Part shown: piece after piece, positions 27,601-40,000 of the stretch
How positions within the stretch are numbered: position 1 is the stretch's first letter
Layout: each line of letters starts with the position of its first letter
From: Pomacea canaliculata
Taxonomy: Eukaryota; Mollusca; Gastropoda; Architaenioglossa; Ampullariidae
Direction of reading: 5' to 3'
Assembly: GCF_003073045.1 (NCBI RefSeq)
Contig: NC_037594.1
Span: 23,318,927 to 23,382,926, forward strand
Length of the DNA stretch: 64,000 nt
Translations under genes and position numbers: made by a program
The notes under the pieces: model-generated
Seen by the model: the letters and a program-made list of their open reading frames with translations, nothing else
The model's database searches: none
What the model was told of the DNA's origin: nothing

Positions 27601-30245
27601 TGGGTTGTATGTTAGTGCTGTAGTCACAGGAAATACTTTTTATTGTCATTTTTTGCAACTGGACTAGTTGGCATTTATAGACAGTAATGCAGGCATTCTG
27701 TTAGTGGGTTTCTTGATGAGTTTATGACAGAAGCATTGACAGTTTGTCATCTAGATAGTTCCAACTCAATAGTCAAAGTGATAATGATTTAGCTGCCATT
27801 TTTAGCACAAAATTCTGCTCAAATTATTTTTGAAAAGTCACAATTCAAGGGCATGATGTTGGTATGCTTATTGCTATTATTCACTTGGCTGAAATTTTTT
27901 CAATGCTTTGCCAAGCACAGTTAATTTTTTTTCACTGGGGATTTTTAATGATGAGGCAGGCAGTGAAACACTGTGTTATCTGTATTTGCATGCATTTATG
28001 CATGCTTGTACATCCTTCAATATCCATTCGTGCACATGCAGACAGTTGGCAGATAATTGTTCATGCATAGGCTGTAGGGAAATGACCATTAAAAAAAAAA
28101 ATCAGTATTCAGACATTTAACAAACATAATTGATGTATGATATATTTGTAGAAATATTTTATATGGGTACAAGTGGCTGGAAGAGTAGGTGAATATGTAT
28201 ACAAACATGTCTATACTTGCATGCATACATATATATGTATCTGCATGCAAATACATATGTACAGAAAGGAACACATCAGTGATTTTATCTGTGTTCCTGT
28301 GTGTGTTGGCATTGGCAGCATTTGAGATTATAGTCAGGTTCACTGAAATATCCAACAATGGTACAATTTCTCCTGTGTGTTTTAATAAAATTTCTGACTG
28401 CAACATCTTTGAATTTTGGAAGCAAAACTATATGCAATGAGCCATTCACATATAAACAGTAATCAATTGACAAATCTTGCAGTTCACTGTGATGCATTCA
28501 TGACCACTATTTTCCCATTCTAAACACTGGTCTGACCTGTTTTTTCTTGGTTTTCTTTTAACTTCCATGTTTCTTACACCCTCCCTCTTTTTGACCTTTT
28601 CTCAGCTCTCTCTCTCTCTGTTTCATGCAAGTCAGAATTCAGTGACTGCTAGTGTTTTTACATCTAAAATCCTGCTTTTAATCAAACATCTGTTTTTTGA
28701 TGAATGGAAAACATTTTTTTTTTACCTTCTCCCAGTCTATGACACCTCATAGTGAACTAAGTCATGTGTTTGAATGTTGAGCTTCTATTACATTTGCAGC
28801 CTCAAGTAATTCGTTTCACAAATTATTTTGAATCCAAGTATTTTTTGCAAAAGGTATAGCAGTTTCTTAAGCCAGAAGTTTGTCATTTTACTCACTATTA
28901 AATATTGCAAAAGACTTTAAACTGGCAGGTACTTCAAGCTAGATCATGTTTCCACACAAACATTGTACTAAATGGGATACATCTGCATCCTTTTCCATCC
29001 TGTTTCAAGGAACCATGTAGAGTAGTGCATGTTGTTATTTTTCTTGGCTAGTCCTGCTTATTGCTTCATGGGTCACTTTTGTGGCATTTAGGTGGCCACT
29101 TTTTTTTTTAACAAAGAGTGTAAAACTTGTGTCATCCCTGATACATGAGAGCTTTTGTTCTTGTACATTATATTTTTGAGAGCAGGCTGTTTTATTATAT
29201 TCTTTGTTTTCATTTTGCAACATTTACCAGACAGCACTGATCTTTAAACTGCCACAGATTTCAAAGTAGATCATGTCTCCAAGTTAATGTTTGCATCCTC
29301 TTTTAGTTCTTTTGTTAGAATCATAAGCATCCCCATGTTGTGTATTAAAGGGATGGTTTGGCTTTCATGGAGGTGTCCTCAATGGACAGACTGGTATAAT
29401 GTACTCTGCAGCTAAAGTAACTATAGCTCTTCATGTTGTCTTCCAGTCTTGTATCTTTGCTTATGTCTTTCAAGAGATTTATTAAAACTGAGGCATCCCT
29501 TTTGTGCTGTCTTTACAAAATGTAAAAGCATGTTTGGATAAACTATTTAATATTTTAAAAGGCAAAACAAAACAAAAAAATGAAAACAAAATAGGAACCC
29601 ATGGTCAGAATTAGAATTGCTATACAAAAAAAAAATAGCCAAGATGTGTTGGCGTGCTGGGCTGCTCCACCCTCTTGTTCATGATGAATTCCATAGCCAG
29701 TGACAAGGGGAATAAATGAATCTCTTGAAAGTCTTAAAACTTTTGGTGGTGAAAGCTGGTGTTGGGGGGGGGGGGAGGACTATAAGAGATGTTTAAAGGC
29801 TGTTGGGCATATTGTTATCAGCTAGGGATTTTTAAGGTGTTCATCAGAAATATTTAAGAGGGGTGGTGTTTAATTTTCTTTAAGAGCTTAACTGATAAAA
29901 GCAGGCTGTAACTTGTGTCTGGTCTCTTAAGTTTTTTTAATGATTTACTTTACAGTCAAAGTATGGAAGGAAAGAAGACCGTCATCTGAAAGTATATGCA
30001 AATTGGAAAATCTCTCTTTACAAGAAATTTAACACCAGTTTACACTAGGCGTGTAAGATGTCAGGGAAAAAGTGTGGATGATGAGGAAGTATATATTTTA
30101 AGGCAAACACTGCAATATATTCTAGTCAGTTGCCATTTAGAGGGGCTTACCAATAAATGTTCATTTTCATTTTCTGCACTCAAACGTTAAAGGTAGAGAG
30201 TTAAAAAGTTTTCGATCATGACGTTCAATAAAATTGTTCATAAAT
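24619..30245 (+). other. Likely long 3'UTR of the TMEM198 gene
   Basis: After the stop codon at 24616-24618 there is 5.6 kb with no recognisable coding exon. The plus strand is T-rich with T- and G-rich runs, as expected of a transcribed 3'UTR. Candidate poly(A) signals include AATAAA at 27073-27078 and at 30227-30232, just before composition changes at the next gene's promoter. Alternative poly(A) sites would explain more than one signal. Its extent is not proven. Confidence 0.45.
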
Positions 30246-31049
30246 GTGACTTTTGTTTTAAGTTTTTAAACTCCGTTTTTCGCAAAATGGTCCAACACGC
30301 GAAGGGCAGGAGAAATGATTAGATCTCGTCACCAAAACAAAGCCATAAAGTAACTTATTCTGTCCCCATTAGCCACTGACGTGGTTCGTAACAAATCATG
30401 GACCCGAGTGTGTTTATGATAAAACGTTTTTCACATAGTTCGTGCTCCCCTGATACGCAAGACGTTTTCATTGTCTCCCTTCGTGCGCAATGATAACTTG
30501 TGACTGTCATGAATACACACAGTTTCGACGAATGGGACCTTAAGTAGAAATGCTGTGTTATTTCATCCACATTCTTCCGTACGCGGTCTGACTTACAATA
30601 TCTTGGTTTCATTATGAGGTGATCATGGGGATATATATATATGCGCTGGTGTCGGAATTAGTTCACGTACACCACAGTTTGTCGATTCAACTCGAAATGT
30701 ACAAAACAAAAATATTTTGAAATATAAAGTACTACTCCAAACTGATCACATTTCTTTCCAGATATAATACGAAAACTACGAAAATTAGAAGGTCCCATAA
30801 AACATTTTTGCGACGTATTTACAAAAGATAATCGCGCGACTTGCCCAGACACAGCCAAATGATTGCTCCGCGAAGCACTACAGCAAGCGCAAGTAAACAT
30901 AGCGGTTGCTTCCCTTGATGCACCTAAAGCGATAACGCGACGTCGGGTAGACGGATCCCAATAATGACGTGAGGTCGGATCAGACGTGTTCTAGGTGGCG
31001 GAAGGTATTATCAATTCCACAAAAAAAGCCGAAGAAAAGTTTGTCAAGC
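30246..31049 (+). promoter_or_regulatory. 5' region of the PBZ-PARP-BRCT gene
   Basis: This 0.8 kb has more CpG than the preceding 3'UTR. It includes an ATF/CRE-like ATGACGTGAGG at about 30963 and the 5' leader of the gene. An in-frame ATG at 30969 would add 27 basic residues to the protein, so the leader may be partly coding. Confidence 0.4.
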
Positions 31050-34000
31050 ATGGCCACACCAGCCAAAAAAGCGAAAACTGATCATACTCCTACTGACCAG
31101 CGCCCTTGCCCGTACGGCTCGCGCTGCTACAGAAAGAACCCGAAACACTTCGAGGAATACTCCCACCCTGACGCTGACAGCACGGACACAACCACGAGCA
31201 CAAGCACGGATCATGCGTTTTTCGATTCCACTGGACTGCCACCCTGCAAATATGGTGCTAAGTGTTATCGCAAAAATCTTCTGCACTTCGCAGAATTTTC
31301 ACATCCCACACAGGGCCCTACCACAGATCCATCGTTTCCAGCAGACGACAGCGAGGGTGACACGGAAGTCTATGATTCTGACGACGAAGATGTAAGTACT
31401 ACAAAGTTTTGTACAAGAGTTTAATGAACAAAGTACTAATAAATAACTAAAGAGGAGCTTTCTTTCACATAAAAGTGGGCATACTTCGATCCTATAGCCT
31501 ATACTGTTCAACATTTTTTGGGAGAACACCGGATGACAAACCCTTCGTACAATCATTACACCTTCATTTCCATTGGTGAGAAGCCCTTATGCATCTTATA
31601 CTTTGCCAACATTATCAGTCTGATGGCAGGCACCAACATTCAACTACATGACCTTACCAACATGCTGACAAAGAGTGTGAATGCTTATGGAATGGAAATC
31701 AGCACTGATAAGTGTGAAGTCAAGGTTAACACCAATGGCAACAACAGTGCAGAGATCTACACAGATCAAGGTTGAATACTTTTAAGTACTTGTGAACCAA
31801 CCTTTCCAAAGATGGTAGCTGCAGAGCAGACATCTGCATCAAGATCATAACAGTGACAGCTACTGTGCTACAATGCTACAATGGTCAGATTGGAGAGGAT
31901 TTGGTGAAGCAGTGGAGTCCCTTGAGGCTGTGAGGCAGAACAAGCTGGTCTTGTTTGGTCATATGAACCAGCAAAACACTGGCTAAGACCATCCTTCAGA
32001 ATAAATTGGTATATAGTGGACAGAGGAAGAACTATCTGGTAAATATGAAGTGGACTGGTTGTCTCCTGCAGCAGCTGCTCACCACCACCCAAACAAATTC
32101 AGCTGGCAAACTTTGTCCATTCAGTTGTTGCCCCTGACAACCAGTATCAGCAAACAAGCATAACCTTTCATCAGTTAGTACCAGTCAAAGAAGAGAGAGA
32201 GAGTGTGTGTGTGTGTGCATGTGTTTTCCATAAACTGGAGTCTGAAATTGATGGTGGTTGCTTTGGGGGTTTCAGTTAGAGTCTTGGGTGGTAGGATAAG
32301 GCATGTTAAGTTGGTAGATCTGAATCAGAGGGGCATGTTAACTATACCAACAGGGGACCTGGGAAGTTTTGTGAAAAGACTGGATAAGTGATATTTTTCA
32401 AGAAATGTTCAGTAAGTAAATAAGAATATCTCTGGGTTTATGGCTGGGTTAATGCTGCTACCTATACAGGCCCGGTTCTACCTATTAGGCGAACTAGGCA
32501 ATCGCCTAGGGCGCAGCGACCGAGGGGGGCGGAAAAAAATGGCCTGCTTTTTTTTTTTTTTTTTTTTTTTTTAATGAATAATTTTAGGGAAAAATGTCAT
32601 TTTCACAAAATGATATTAGCAGGACACCTTTCCTCTGCTTGTAGACTGACCACCACGCTAGTTTCTCAGTACATGTATGACAGGAAAACCCCATTATCGC
32701 ATTATCCCAGGGCGCACCTGCAGTGACCACAGCTAACCGGCAGGCAAGTAGAGGGCGGGAGAGGGGCGCTGAGAGTGGCGGCGTTGGTGGAAGGCACCTT
32801 TTCCTCTGCTTGTAGGTTGACTTCACCACCAAGTTTCTCAGTTCATGTAGTGATGTAGTACAGGAAAACCCATTATTACAGGGCGCACCTGAAGTGACCA
32901 GCTAACCAGCGGGGAAGAAGAGGGCGGAGAATAGACAGCGGAGGGGCGGGTTGGTGGATGGGGCCTGGTCAGTGCGGACCCCTACGATGGAGTGGACCGC
33001 ATTCCACTAATACCAAGCTCACCTTTCTTTCCTCTATCTTACTATTGAAGAGGTTCCACACTTATGCATTGAAAACACTGCAGGTGATATCAGGGACAAC
33101 AACACAGACTTGAGTTTGCTACGCGAATTTCTCTGTGGTTATGACAACTGTTTTATGCTCAATATTGATTACACTTACGAACTTTTAACCCGAAGGAACT
33201 TACCTAATGTCACCAACGCGTTCTTAGTTAATAAGAATATTAAAGTCTTTAGCAGACAAACATTAAGGTAGAGCCATTTGAAGTTTATAGCATATCTATT
33301 TACTGACGCTGATGGCCTATAGTCTTGTACTTACTGTTGTGACTCATGGTCGTGAATATTTAACTTTCTTATTAATTATTAAATTTCTGTTCGTTTGGTG
33401 TATTACGCTTAATTTAGTTGTCAAATTGTAATGTTTATTTTTATTATCTAAGAGTGCATCTGTTTGTCTACAGTTTGAAATGGCTAGCTTGTTGTTATGC
33501 TCCATTGACAGAAATTTGAAATTGGTTATTAAGAGATAATGCGTACTAAGACCTACAGTCGATACACTGTATACTTCTCTTGTTTTCACCTAACCCTGTG
33601 CTGGACACCAGGCAGTGTTGATCACTGGACTGTGTGGGGAGCTGACACCATGATTTACAGCTTTGCATTGTTAGTGTCAGAAAGACTCTCTCTTGACAGA
33701 CCTTGCTCCCCGCCACCTGTGAGTGTGACTGTGGTGTGACTTTGGATGGGAACAAAGTAGCTGCTATCAGGGTGGTCTAGAGGCTGGAAGCTGTGATTAG
33801 CTTGAGTTTTAGACCACACAGCAAAATAGACCAGAGCAAGGTGCTACACATTTCTTGTCTCCATCAGTGTGCACTCCATAAAACTTTTACACGAGTGTTT
33901 GAAATCCTCTACTCATAAGTGTAGGTCTGATTTGGGAGGCATGCAAGCATCCATGTGTGTTTGATGCTAGCCTGCAATTTGAAAAACAGACGTACTTTTC

Positions 34001-37000
34001 TTGACAAAAAGTAGTTCTTACTTATAGTTATTAATCAAATCTGCAGCAAATTCTCGAAAAAGATTAAATTTTAGTAAGTCATTCTTTGACACTTCTGGGT
34101 TCTAACGCCTCTGGTCGTAATGAGTTCTTGTAGAAACCACTTTTTACTATTTTTTTAAGCAGCAAACATGTAGACAGTTCGGTTTTACTTGTTAGTTCAT
34201 CTGTAAGATGAGAAAGAAGAGAACCATTGAAAGCACTTGCCGATGGAGGTGCTATAGGTGGACAGGCCCACAGGTAGCGATAATCTGTCACAGTTAATGA
34301 CCAGTCGGATCAGACTAAAGACTGGACAAAGAAGGTGGTGCGATGTTACTTGATAGTTGTCCGTGAGAGAAGAAAGAGAGATGAGAGAAAGATTGAAAAG
34401 ACCTAAGTGGGGTGGCTTAGTGGAGAAGGGTAGAGATAAATCTCTACCACTGTAAAGAAAGTCAGATCACATTACCAGGGCTGGACAGCCAGAGACTGGG
34501 GAAGAGGTAGTTGTAACTTTTAACAAACCCCACAGGACGATGTGAAAACCTTTTCTGAGCGGCTGCAGACATCTCGTGCTGCTGTTTGAATTGACTTTGT
34601 AATCGTCTGTTCGGGTGCTTGGAGCTATCATCCTTCCACAGCTGAGTCAGTAAAGGTTGTGAACTGCATTTAGCGTGCAGACTGAACAGAGCTACTGTCT
34701 ACAGCCACTTCGTGAGAGTTTTACAAGATAAGTTCGCATGAATTTTATACCACTGTGACATAGCTGTATATATTTTATTAACACGATTTATGTCTTTCTT
34801 TATATTAATTTCATTTCTTATTTCTTATAGTGCTTATTTTGATTGTGTGGATGCAACGGGCTGCGATAGCGGTGGTGTCACTTTTTGCAAACTGTTCATT
34901 GCACAAAACGGGTCCGTGACAGTCTGGTGGTCTTTAGCACATCACAGTCGCGTTTAGTTTGAGACAGACCGCCGCAAGCATTACTGGTGATATTTAAGCC
35001 TAGCTTTCTTGTTTGAACTGCGTCCATTGAAGACAGATTTAAACAGATTCAGGAGCAGTGTGCATTATTTGGATTTCTTTATGATATCCAAAGCATTTCT
35101 GAAAATCCAAGGAAGGCCATTCTACTATCTTGCGAGGTCTTGGCAAAGGCACTAATGCACAGAGACAGCAAAGACACTGACGAGGAGGAACTCTGTTCTG
35201 AATGACAGGTTGTGGCTAGAAGACTTCCCAAACCTAAAATGAACCCCAAAGAAGTCTTAACATTCATTATCCAACATAAGCTATTTGATATTGTGCCGAA
35301 TGTTGTAGTGTCTCTCAGAATTTTATTGATCCTTCCAATTTCTGTTGCCAGTGTAGAACGGAGTTTCCCAAAATTAAAATTAATTAAAAACTATATGAGA
35401 TCAACAATGTTGCAAGAGAGACTGACTGGGCTGGCCACCATATCTATTGAGCATGACTTGGCAACTGCACTCAATCTGAAGGAACTGATAACTCGTTTTG
35501 CACAACAAAAAACAAGGAAAGTGAGGTTTTAAGCATCAATTTCATGACCAGGACTAAATAAATTGCAAAACAAATGATATAACATGGTTCACTTTTTGTG
35601 GGGGGGGGGGGGGGGCGCAGAATTTTTCTTTCGCCTAGGGCGCAACACAGCCTAGCGCCGGCCCTGTACCTATATGTATATCCAGTTTCCATTTTGCATA
35701 GGATAAAAAAAAGAAATGGATTGCGGGAGGGGGAAGAGAAAGAGAAATAACTTAATGTTGCTATAGAGAATTAGGGAAAATTCACTTTATGTTTTTTCTT
35801 ACTATTTGCACCTTGTTCAATGGTCTCTCCACCACTCATTAACTTTTATTTATACATGCTTTTTATCTGAGCAGGATAAGAAAAAGAAGGATCAAAAAGA
35901 TGTGCTGAACAGGGGGATGTCGTTAGTAAAGAGCTTTTCACAAATGACAGAGGCTGAGCGCAAGGAGCTGATACAGAAGGCCTTTGAGGCCAAACAAAAG
36001 CTACAGGAAGAACTAGCAGCTACAAAAAAGAGGTTGAAGAGAAAGAAAGGGAGTTAAAGAGACTCCAGGATGAGGTTTGTGGAAAAATCAGAAGACATAA
36101 ACATTTTATTAATTATTTAGTTATTAAATTTACTTTATATGTTTGTGTTCAGATGTTGGTACGCAGAACTTTGTATGGTGTTCATTTTTTTTTTTTTTAA
36201 ATTTATGTTAAATGAAACTGTTTAGCTTACTTTTGAAATTAGTATTGTTTGTCTGGAAATTTCAAAATCATACTGTAACTGATAATATAACCTATAATAT
36301 AATCCAGGTAAATACTGGCATGCTGTTACTGGATGGCGAAAAGGAGGCATTGGAAGGTAGCAAAACAGTTTACTTCCCCTTGTTTCCTGAAAGAAGTTAC
36401 AAAGAAGGGTCAGCGGCACAGATACATTTCCGCTTGGCAGAATCTCAATTTTATCGTTTGCTGAGTGGAGAGGGTCATTCTGCGTAAGTTATTCTCATAT
36501 TTTCTTGCAGTTACTTCTAATTTATATTTATTTTACACACACACTCCTCCATCCCCCAGCACATATATGCTCTGTGGTATCTCATGATTTTTGTTGATGA
36601 TCTGTACTACCTTTATCATATTTATGCAACATGTTCATTGTGATATTACAGTGTCAAGACCTTGTTGACATGACTTTCTCAACAATCATTTTAGCATATG
36701 CTTATTTTAAAATGGTAAATATTAATTAAAATTTATTTAATTATTTGCAGATACAGAGTTACAAAAGTTGAGTATGTTGTCACACCTCACTTGGTCAAAA
36801 GATTCAGGTAAGATGTAATATCTGTTTATTTTGGTAATGTATACTTATCACTCTGTGCTTGTTAAACCTGTTGTCAGTGTTTATTTTTCTTTTAATCAGG
36901 GAGGCCAGAGAAGATCTAAAGAATGTTAGGGGCGAAGACATGTCATATCCTGTCCTAGGATTTCATGGTACTGATGTTACAAATATTTCACTCATCTGTC

Positions 37001-40000
37001 AGAATGGATTCAAAGTACCAGGTGAGACTTTAATGGTGGATACAGTGGACTTTTCTATCTTCTCTGTGCAATGTTTACTTTTATTTTCCTTTTGTTCTTG
37101 TTATGGCACTGATGGTTGCCTATCTTAGATTAGACTAAATGCATTGTTTGGGAAAAGCTCTATTTTCAAATATTTTTTAATTTGTATTGTGCTGAGCAGG
37201 ACAAGCAGGGTTTCATCACAAGACAGATACAGGATATTATGGAGCTGGTGTCTATTTCAGCGAGTATCCATCTTATTCCATGTCTTACATCTCAGGCTCT
37301 ACAAAACTGTTATTAAGTCAAGTGCTTCCAGGAAAGGTATGAACAGCTCTTCTGCAGTGCTCTTTTTGCCTCTTTCCTCTTTTTTTTTAAAGCCAGGAAA
37401 TGCACTGATTTCCATGTTAGTAAATCTGGTACAAACATTTTTACTTTGTGGGGCAAACTCAGTCAATTTGTGAACAAGACTGAAGCACATGGTGAATTTT
37501 GAGCTTAAGCATTTATTTTGTGTCGGTAACCAAGATATATCTTGCAGGATGTACTGCATGCTCTGAAATACTTGCACAGCAGATTTATACACAGGCGGGA
37601 GTGTGAAGGCTAGCCATGTTTTAAAATCAGCTAGCGGACAGGTGTGTCTCACTGACCTCCACAACTCTAGCTCTCTCCACAGTTGTTAGAGGTCAGCGCT
37701 TGTAAACAGTCTATGACTATCCCAACATGCTGATGGTTGCCTCCAGTAGTTCAGTTTGGAAATTCTTGAACAGAATCTGGCTGTTTCTAAAACTAACTCC
37801 ATACAACTGTGAACACATCCATGTCATTGGTAGGTGTCATTGAGCTTGCCCTTAGGGTAGGGATAAAGCGCTTTACAAGTGACCTCTATTATTATTATAT
37901 CATGCACCTTGGTGATCATAACAATGAGGTAGAAATATCTCAAGGATAATCAAGTTCATTAGATGTTATTAAATGTGTTCATGAAAACCACAGGGCCCAA
38001 GGCATAGGGTATGTGTGGGGCTCTCAACGTCATGGCTTTAATAAAAAGCGTGGAGCCTCTGATGACTATCGAAATCATGGGGCCCTAGCTTGAGGCCCTT
38101 GTCAGACGACTTGTCTGCCTGCCCCTAAGCACGTACGGCTTTGAATGGAAGCCATATATTTCCTAACTCATTCTAGCATACCTGAATTCTGCATCCCCAT
38201 TTTTCTTAAATAACATTTACTCATTTTATGACACCTTCATATAAAAAATAGATCAGCTTAATATAAAAATGTAAATAGCAATTATTTTTATTATTAACTA
38301 CTCCATAAAATAAACTTTTGGTTGTTTAGGACACTGCCATGTCTTTGCTTAGTCAAGTGACACAGTCTCTAATGCAAATGCTGTTTTTATAGTGCTTTTG
38401 TATCTGCTATCGTATCATGTTTATTCTAAATTAAATTTTTCGTATCTAACTGTTGGACCCTAATTTTTCGTGCAAAAACTTATTGTTTCTAATATTAAAA
38501 ATTTGTATATCTTACAGTGAAAATTTATTCCCAGGGCTTCAAGTACCATTAAGGTTCGACTGTATACTAATCTGAAAAACATATTACTGTGAATAAGTTA
38601 TTAGGCTTCATGTATAGTTTTTGTCCTGTACAGTTTGAGGATAAAGTCCCTATGGTTAACATACCAGAGAAACTGCTTGCTCCTTAGTGATTCTTTGGAA
38701 ATACAAGTAAATAAAATTAATATTGCTACAGAAAGAGCATGAGACCTTCATTACACCTATTTTTATATTTTTTAATATTATTTTATATTTTTAAAGTTTT
38801 AAGAAGTTGAAATACTTGCATTGAAATTACCATGACATCACTTTTTGAGATTACTTTTTTCGGTTGATTATGTAGGTGTTTCATTGTACCAAATTAATTC
38901 ATGGAGCCAACCTGAAGCCCAATCATGACTCCCATATGTCACCTTGTAAGAAGGAGTTAATCATCTTCAACTCTCATCACATCCTGCCTTGCTATGTCGT
39001 CCACTACACACAGTGCAGTACACAGTTTCAATATCAGGTACAACAAATCTGTATACCCGAAAGCTGTCTATCACAGCTAAAGATACTGACTGCAGAGAAG
39101 TTAAAGTTCTTGATAATTATTACAGAAATGGCTGGCAGCAACAGGGTAACACAATGAAATGGATGGCTACCAAACTTTTTTTAAAAGAGAGGAAGACTTC
39201 ATTGACTAGTCACGTGTGTGTGTGCGTATTTTGAAGCGGAAGAGAGAGAAGCCTGGGCAGAAAACATGCATAAATAATAATATATAAAGGATGACAATTA
39301 TGAATTACACATAAATTAAACATTTTTAAGTGTATATATAGTGTCAGTTTCACAAAAGGTGCCTTATTTTACTTAATTTTTTTCACAGAAAATAAGAGCT
39401 AGGAAAAAAGGTGGCCCTCATGCACCTAAAATGACCAGTGGTAGCACCTCTGTCAAGTATAAGAAGGCACTTGGTATTCCTGCTACAAGGTAGGCATTTC
39501 TTCATTTGGTTATTGTATCAACAGTACTGCATATTTCACTTTTTCATTCAGTGGCTTCAAAATTCTAAATCAATGGTGCTATAATGTGACCAAACTGTTT
39601 TTACTAATAAAAACATTTAAAATGTACAGCATATTCAAAGGGACCACATTCAAAATCATAGGGAAGAACTTTTGTCAGCCTGCAGCATCCCTAGGGAACC
39701 TAATAACAAAGCACCAAGGAAAGAAAGGTAATTTCAGCTGCTTTTTTACCTCCAAAACAGTTCTTCGTCCTGTAAGAGTAAACCTCATTATTCTGGTTGG
39801 GCTTCTTTTGTTCAACGTCCCTTGATCCTCTAACATCTTCCCTTACTTCTATACGTCAATACCAGCTGACGTCATTCTCCCCGAGATATCAATTCCAATT
39901 AACTCAGCTGACCTCTGACCATGACCAACTACTGTTACAGGTCAAAATTCATACAAAATGAGAATTATTTTGTATTTTTCACTGTCTGCAGCCTCAGTCA

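Noticed and set aside
37990..38150. Possible further hAT/MITE relic with GGGCCCAAGGC and CCTTGTCAGACG stretches.
   Set aside because: GC-rich islands resemble TE ends, but no inverted ends or target duplication could be paired.
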